Shown here piece after piece: positions 61,401 to 64,000 of a stretch of 64,000 bases of DNA. Location: assembly GCA_003117195.1 (NCBI GenBank), contig BDSI01000038.1:682001-746000 (forward strand), in the 5' to 3' direction. The DNA comes from Eudorina sp. 2006-703-Eu-15. Taxonomy: Eukaryota; Chlorophyta; Chlorophyceae; Chlamydomonadales; Volvocaceae. The position numbers and the translations under genes were made by a program. Every line of letters begins with the position of its first letter. Position 1 is the first letter of the stretch. The notes under the pieces were generated by a model that was given only the letters and a program-made list of their open reading frames with translations, was not told the origin of the DNA and ran no database searches.

Positions 61401-64000
61401 GGCGGGGTTGGGGTGTGGGCGGGGCGGCAGGGGTGTGGGCGGGGCGGCAGGGGTATATGACATCGGCAGACAGACAGACAGACAGACTGGGTGGGGTCGG
61501 GAGGGGGTCCCCGACAGAGCGCCTGCGGGGCCCTCAGTCGAGAACCTGGGTGCTGTGTCGCCACCGCCACCACCATCACCATCGCCGTCACCACCCCTTG
61601 TCGCCATCGCCACCACCATCACCGTCACTGCCATCGCCGTCATCCCACCCCTTGTCGCCACCGCCACGGTCGTGCGAGGGCGGTGCGAGGGACGTGTGGG
61701 GGCCCGGCCGTCACCCGTTATTGGGCGGCTGCTGTGGAGGCTTGCGCGCGGTGTAACTGGGCTGCGGGCGTCGGGAGGAGGAGGGGGAGGAGGAGGAGGG
61801 GGAAGAGGAGGAGGGAGAGGAGGAGGAAGAGGAGGGGGAGGAGGAGGGGAGACCCCCCACCTGCCTGAGCCCCCTGCAGCTCCCCCTCACATTCGCACCC
61901 ACCCACAGTATCACTCAACTCGCACATCCAACGCGCTCCCGCTCTCCGTCCGTCCCCGCCCACCCTCCCTCCCTGGTTGGGTCGGGACCGCGTTTTGCTT
62001 GCTACTGCACCGGCGGCAGCGCGGCCGCGCCGCCACGCGCCCGCGCGCGGTGTCTATCTTTCCATTGCTATGCAGGTACCGCACAACGTAAGTATACTGA
62101 GTTCTGCTGGGTGTGCCTGGGGTCGTTCTTCGGGTTTATTTCTTTTTTTTTTTAATTTAACCCTCCCTCCCTCCCTCCCTCCCTCCCTCGGGACGCGGGT
62201 GGCTACAGGTGTGGGACCTCCGCCGCCTGGAACGCGACATGTCCTTCCACAGCCGCCTCACGTACGCCGCCCAGACGGGCCGCATCACCGCGCTGTGCTG
62301 CTGCGGGGGACCCGGGGACACCCCTGGAGCGGGCGCAGGAGGAGGAGGGGCCTCCCCCTGGAGCTCGGGCACCACGGTGGCGTCCGGCAGCTCCTCGGGG
62401 TCTCTGCACCTGTGGCGGCCCGAGTACACTGTACGGCAGGGAGGCGTGCCGGACAAGTACACAGGTGCGGCGGTGGGGAGAGCGCGGGCGGCGGGGGAAG
62501 GGAGGGCAGCGGGACGAGGGGCCGATTGGGGCGGAGCGTGGGGCGAGCGAGGGGGAGGGAGGAGGATGGGCCCCACCCTCACCCCTACCCCTAGCGCAAT
62601 TCGAATACGTCTACCAATTCCCTATCCTCCCCCCCCCCTCGTCCCCGCGCCCCCCCCGGAGCAGGCGTCGTGGCAGTGCGGCAGCTGTCCCCGGGCCAGG
62701 GCGCGATCCTGGAGCTGGCGGCCTGGGGCCCGCAGCTGCTGCTGTACGTGACCCAGCGCGGCGGCGTCACCGCCTGGGACACCCGCACGCAGCGAGACGC
62801 CTGGTCGCTGCCCTGCCCCCCCGCCCGCGGCCTCCCGGAGCACCTCCTGGCCGACCCCTCCCCCGCCGCGACCTGGCTCATGACCGGCAGCAGCCGCGGC
62901 TACCTCAGCCTCTGGGACGTCCGCTTCCTGCAGTGCGTCCACACCTGGCGCCACCCGCTGCGGTGCCCCATCGATGCGCTGGCGCTGGCCACGGGCCCGC
63001 CGGCGCGGGTGACGGCGGCGGGCGGGAGCCAGGCGGCACTGCAGCTGCAGTCCGGGCAGGGCGCGGCGCGGCGGCTGGCTGGCGGGGCAGCGGCAGCGGC
63101 AGGTGGCGGGCCTCCCAGCGGGGGGCCGCTGGTGTGGGTTGCGGCGGGGCAGGGCGAGGCGGGGCTGTGGGACATCGTGGCGGGGAGGTGCCGCCAGGTG
63201 AGGGGGGGGGGGCGCGGGAGCGGGCGGGGCACGGGGGGATGGTTGGTTGGTTGGTTGGTTGGTTGGTTGGTTGGTTGGTTGGTTGGTTGGTTGGTTGGTT
63301 GGTTGTGTAGTGCGGGGAGAAGGATGGGATGGTCGGGAAGGGAAGGCAGGGGCCTAACCAGCCTACATGTGCCGCCTAGCTTACCTCTTGACTTGTGTCT
63401 ATTGAGCGTACCTGTGTGACAGGTGGTCAACACCCGGCGACGGGTCGGTTGGGGTCTTCTTCGTGGACCAGGAATTACAGGGAAAGGGCGAAGAGGGGCC
63501 CCGGCCAAGGGGGGGGGGACGCTCCGCGCCGGGGAGGGCAGGAAGCACCCTCGCGGATTACCCGACCCCCGACCCCCGGCCCCCGGCCCCCGCTGGCCGA
63601 CCCGCGTCCCTGCCGCTCTCAACTCTCTCAACCCACCCCTCAGCGATACTTGCGTGTGTCCAACCCGCCCGAACCAACCCCCCTGAGATACACTGGAGTG
63701 TTTGACGCGTGACCCGACCACTTGTGTGTTTAGCAAGAAACGTGTGTGTGTGTTCTGTGTACCTGTCCTTGGTACCAGGTGCTGCGCTGCCTGGGCCCTG
63801 TGGAGGCGGAAGCCGCAGCCGCCGCCACGCTGCCCGCGGCCCTGACACCGCAGCCGTCGCTGCCGCCGCCGGGCACGGGCGGGGGTGGGGGCGCTGGCGC
63901 AGGCGGGCGCGGCGGCGGTGGGGGTGGCGGTGGCGGTGGCAGCAGCGCGCTGAGCGCCCTGGGTCTGGATGCCGTGGCGCACCCGCAGCCTCGCACTGCA
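46067..64000 (+). CDS. VPS15: VPS15/PIK3R4, regulatory subunit of class III PI3-kinase, 3' end beyond window
   Basis: Scaffold of the VPS34 complexes that make PI3P for autophagy and endosomal sorting. The start MGNVLAQPV gives the N-myristoylation Gly typical of the family. Main exons: 46067-46151, 46950-47014, 47404-47475, 48239-48389, 48930-49097, 49377-49490, 50338-50524, 51439-52010, 52252-52673, 52912-53803 (internal frame uncertain), 54218-54379, 54826-55079, 55403-55493, 55861-56067, 56542-56720, 57204-57577, 58509-58807, 59188-59545, 59759-60030, 61249-61394, 62209-62464, 62664-63197, 63779 onward. The kinase-like domain has STRPFMSKLEK-RWVAYQ, HGDIKSENVLLTSWEW, the DFA variant of DFG, YIAPERF and DIFSLGCVIAEVFLDG. 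HEAT-type segments include QGLVLVAVLLCSTL, SDIKVFQDYVLPSMSL and LGPQDLGGEALDAF. WD40 begins RGVLVAHLAEHRRGVTRLAV. Poly-Gly/Ala runs fill the linkers. Confidence 0.95.
46721..46810. repeat. 13-nt tandem repeat, VPS15 intron 1
   Basis: GACCCCGCTGCCT units, about seven copies with T/G variants. Confidence 0.8.
46856..46900. repeat. 12-nt tandem repeat, VPS15 intron 1
   Basis: CGGGACCTCCCC repeated three to four times. Confidence 0.8.
47271..47315. repeat. (CAG)n microsatellite, VPS15 intron 2
   Basis: About 15 uninterrupted CAG units leading straight into copy 3 of the 3'-splice-site-proximal motif. Confidence 0.9.
47312..47350 (+). repeat. 3'-splice-site-proximal motif, copy 3
   Basis: AGCGCAATTTAAATAT then GTCTATCAATTTCCTATTTC, about 55 nt upstream of the acceptor before 47404. 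Confidence 0.7.
48604..48680. repeat. (CTG)n microsatellite, VPS15 intron 4
   Basis: About 25 CTG units with two CTT interruptions. Confidence 0.9.
49333..49351 (+). repeat. 3'-splice-site-proximal motif, copy 4
   Basis: GTCTACCAATTCCCTATAC, about 25 nt upstream of the acceptor before 49377. Confidence 0.7.
50022..50052 (-). repeat. Intronic 25-nt motif family, copy 5
   Basis: TGTCAATAACGACAGCGAAA then TCGCGAAAC; antisense to VPS15, at the end of a CCTCCCTCC tract. Confidence 0.7.
50910..50928 (+). repeat. 3'-splice-site-proximal motif, copy 5
   Basis: CTACCAATTCCCTATACCC, followed 25 nt later by CCGCCAG, a possible unassigned acceptor within VPS15 intron 7. Confidence 0.6.
51050..51432. 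repeat. Pyrimidine minisatellite abutting a VPS15 acceptor
   Basis: About eleven units of roughly 33-34 nt, CCCCGCCTCCCTTCCAACCC plus CTCCCGTCCCCTCC, running up to the acceptor CCCGCCAG before 51439. Earlier units are shorter and read TTCTACCCCG. Confidence 0.85.
54028..54066 (+). repeat. 3'-splice-site-proximal motif, copy 6
   Basis: AGCGCAGTTCGAAATG then CCTACTAATTTCCTACACC in the intron before 54218; it contains a TACTAA word. Confidence 0.65.
55268..55313. repeat. CATGA and CAGGT pentamer repeats
   Basis: ACATGACATGACATGACGTG then TCAGGTCAGGTCAGGTCAGG, in a VPS15 intron. Confidence 0.85.
55541..55565 (+). repeat. Intronic 25-nt motif family, copy 6
   Basis: CGCGGTTTCGCTGTCTTTAT then TGACA, the exact consensus; sense to VPS15, flanked by G-rich tracts. 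Confidence 0.75.
56123..56147 (+). repeat. Intronic 25-nt motif family, copy 7 (diverged)
   Basis: TGCGGTTTCGCTGTCGTGAG then CGACA; first half conserved, second half altered. Confidence 0.6.
56816..57016. repeat. 30-bp satellite with an embedded 12-bp palindrome, about 6.5 copies
   Basis: Unit of exactly 30 nt beginning GACCCGCGGGTCAGTGCTAC; each copy contains the perfect palindrome GACCCGCGGGTC. Copies differ only at the TAC/TGC/AAC/TTG position. In a VPS15 intron. Confidence 0.92.
57957..58504. repeat. (CCCCA)n array of about 540 bp ending at a 3' splice site
   Basis: CCCCA units with CCCA and poly-C interruptions. The last units run directly into CACCCGCAG, the acceptor before 58509, so the array is itself the polypyrimidine tract. 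The opposite strand is a G-quadruplex-type sequence. Confidence 0.92.
58838..58874 (-). repeat. 3'-splice-site-proximal motif, copy 7 (antisense)
   Basis: Minus strand reads GGTATGTCTACCAATTTCCT then ATAAC; the only copy antisense to its host gene. Confidence 0.6.
60030..60532. repeat. (GGGT)n then (GGGCG/GGGC)n array of about 500 bp starting at a 5' splice site
   Basis: Begins immediately after TTTCACGGG at the donor that ends the exon 59759-60030; the donor GTGGGT is the first repeat unit. Switches from GGGT to GGGC units at about 60193. The sense RNA is G-rich. Confidence 0.92.
60858..60932. repeat. (GACCCC)n-type repeat
   Basis: GACCCC and GACCCG units in a VPS15 intron. Confidence 0.85.
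61024..61068. repeat. GGGGGCT tandem repeat
   Basis: About six units of GGGCTGG-type in the same intron as the GACCCC run. Confidence 0.85.
62592..62628 (+). repeat. 3'-splice-site-proximal motif, copy 8
   Basis: AGCGCAATTCGAATAC then GTCTACCAATTCCCTATCC, about 35 nt upstream of the acceptor before 62664. Best-preserved copy. Confidence 0.75.
63241..63304. repeat. (GGTT)n microsatellite
   Basis: About sixteen perfect GGTT units shortly after the donor at 63198. Confidence 0.95.

Overview
The window is nuclear DNA from a GC-rich green alga, most likely a volvocine or chlamydomonadalean relative of Chlamydomonas. Every gene is split by GT-AG introns, three of the seven genes have clear plant-lineage counterparts (phytyl-phosphate kinase VTE6, a plastid FabI-type enoyl-ACP reductase, a plant-type RAD6/UBC2), codons are strongly G/C-ending in most exons, and TGTAA, the usual volvocine polyadenylation signal, follows two of the plus-strand genes. 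The exact species cannot be named from the sequence.

Layout: (1) 1-3005, minus: a kinesin-7 (CENP-E/NACK-like) whose tail runs off the left edge. (2) 3377-4872, plus: VTE6, divergent from the kinesin. (3) 5894-6754, minus: UBC2/RAD6 ubiquitin-conjugating enzyme. (4) 8238-12970, plus: plastid enoyl-ACP reductase in nine exons. (5) 14621-23309, minus: nicastrin, a gamma-secretase subunit, in about 15 exons, convergent with the reductase. (6) 23310-33278: a 10 kb gene-poor, AT-richer block with microsatellites, a tRNA-headed SINE-like family and other dispersed repeats. (7) 33279-40536, plus: an RNA-binding protein with four RRMs and a C-terminal KH-like module. (8) 40537-46066: no supported gene. 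(9) 46067 to the right edge, plus: VPS15 (PI3-kinase regulatory subunit) with pseudokinase-like, HEAT and WD40 regions in at least 23 exons.

The genes do not form a pathway; this is an ordinary eukaryotic gene neighbourhood. The unusual content is in the non-coding DNA: sharp composition blocks that cut through genes and change codon endings within one gene; a short motif family that recurs upstream of 3' splice sites; a second 25-nt motif family scattered in introns; a perfect 39-bp-armed palindrome in an intron; and 500-bp G-quadruplex-type arrays that begin or end exactly at VPS15 splice sites. Exon boundaries given below were placed by eye from splice consensus plus protein-family continuity, with no transcript data.
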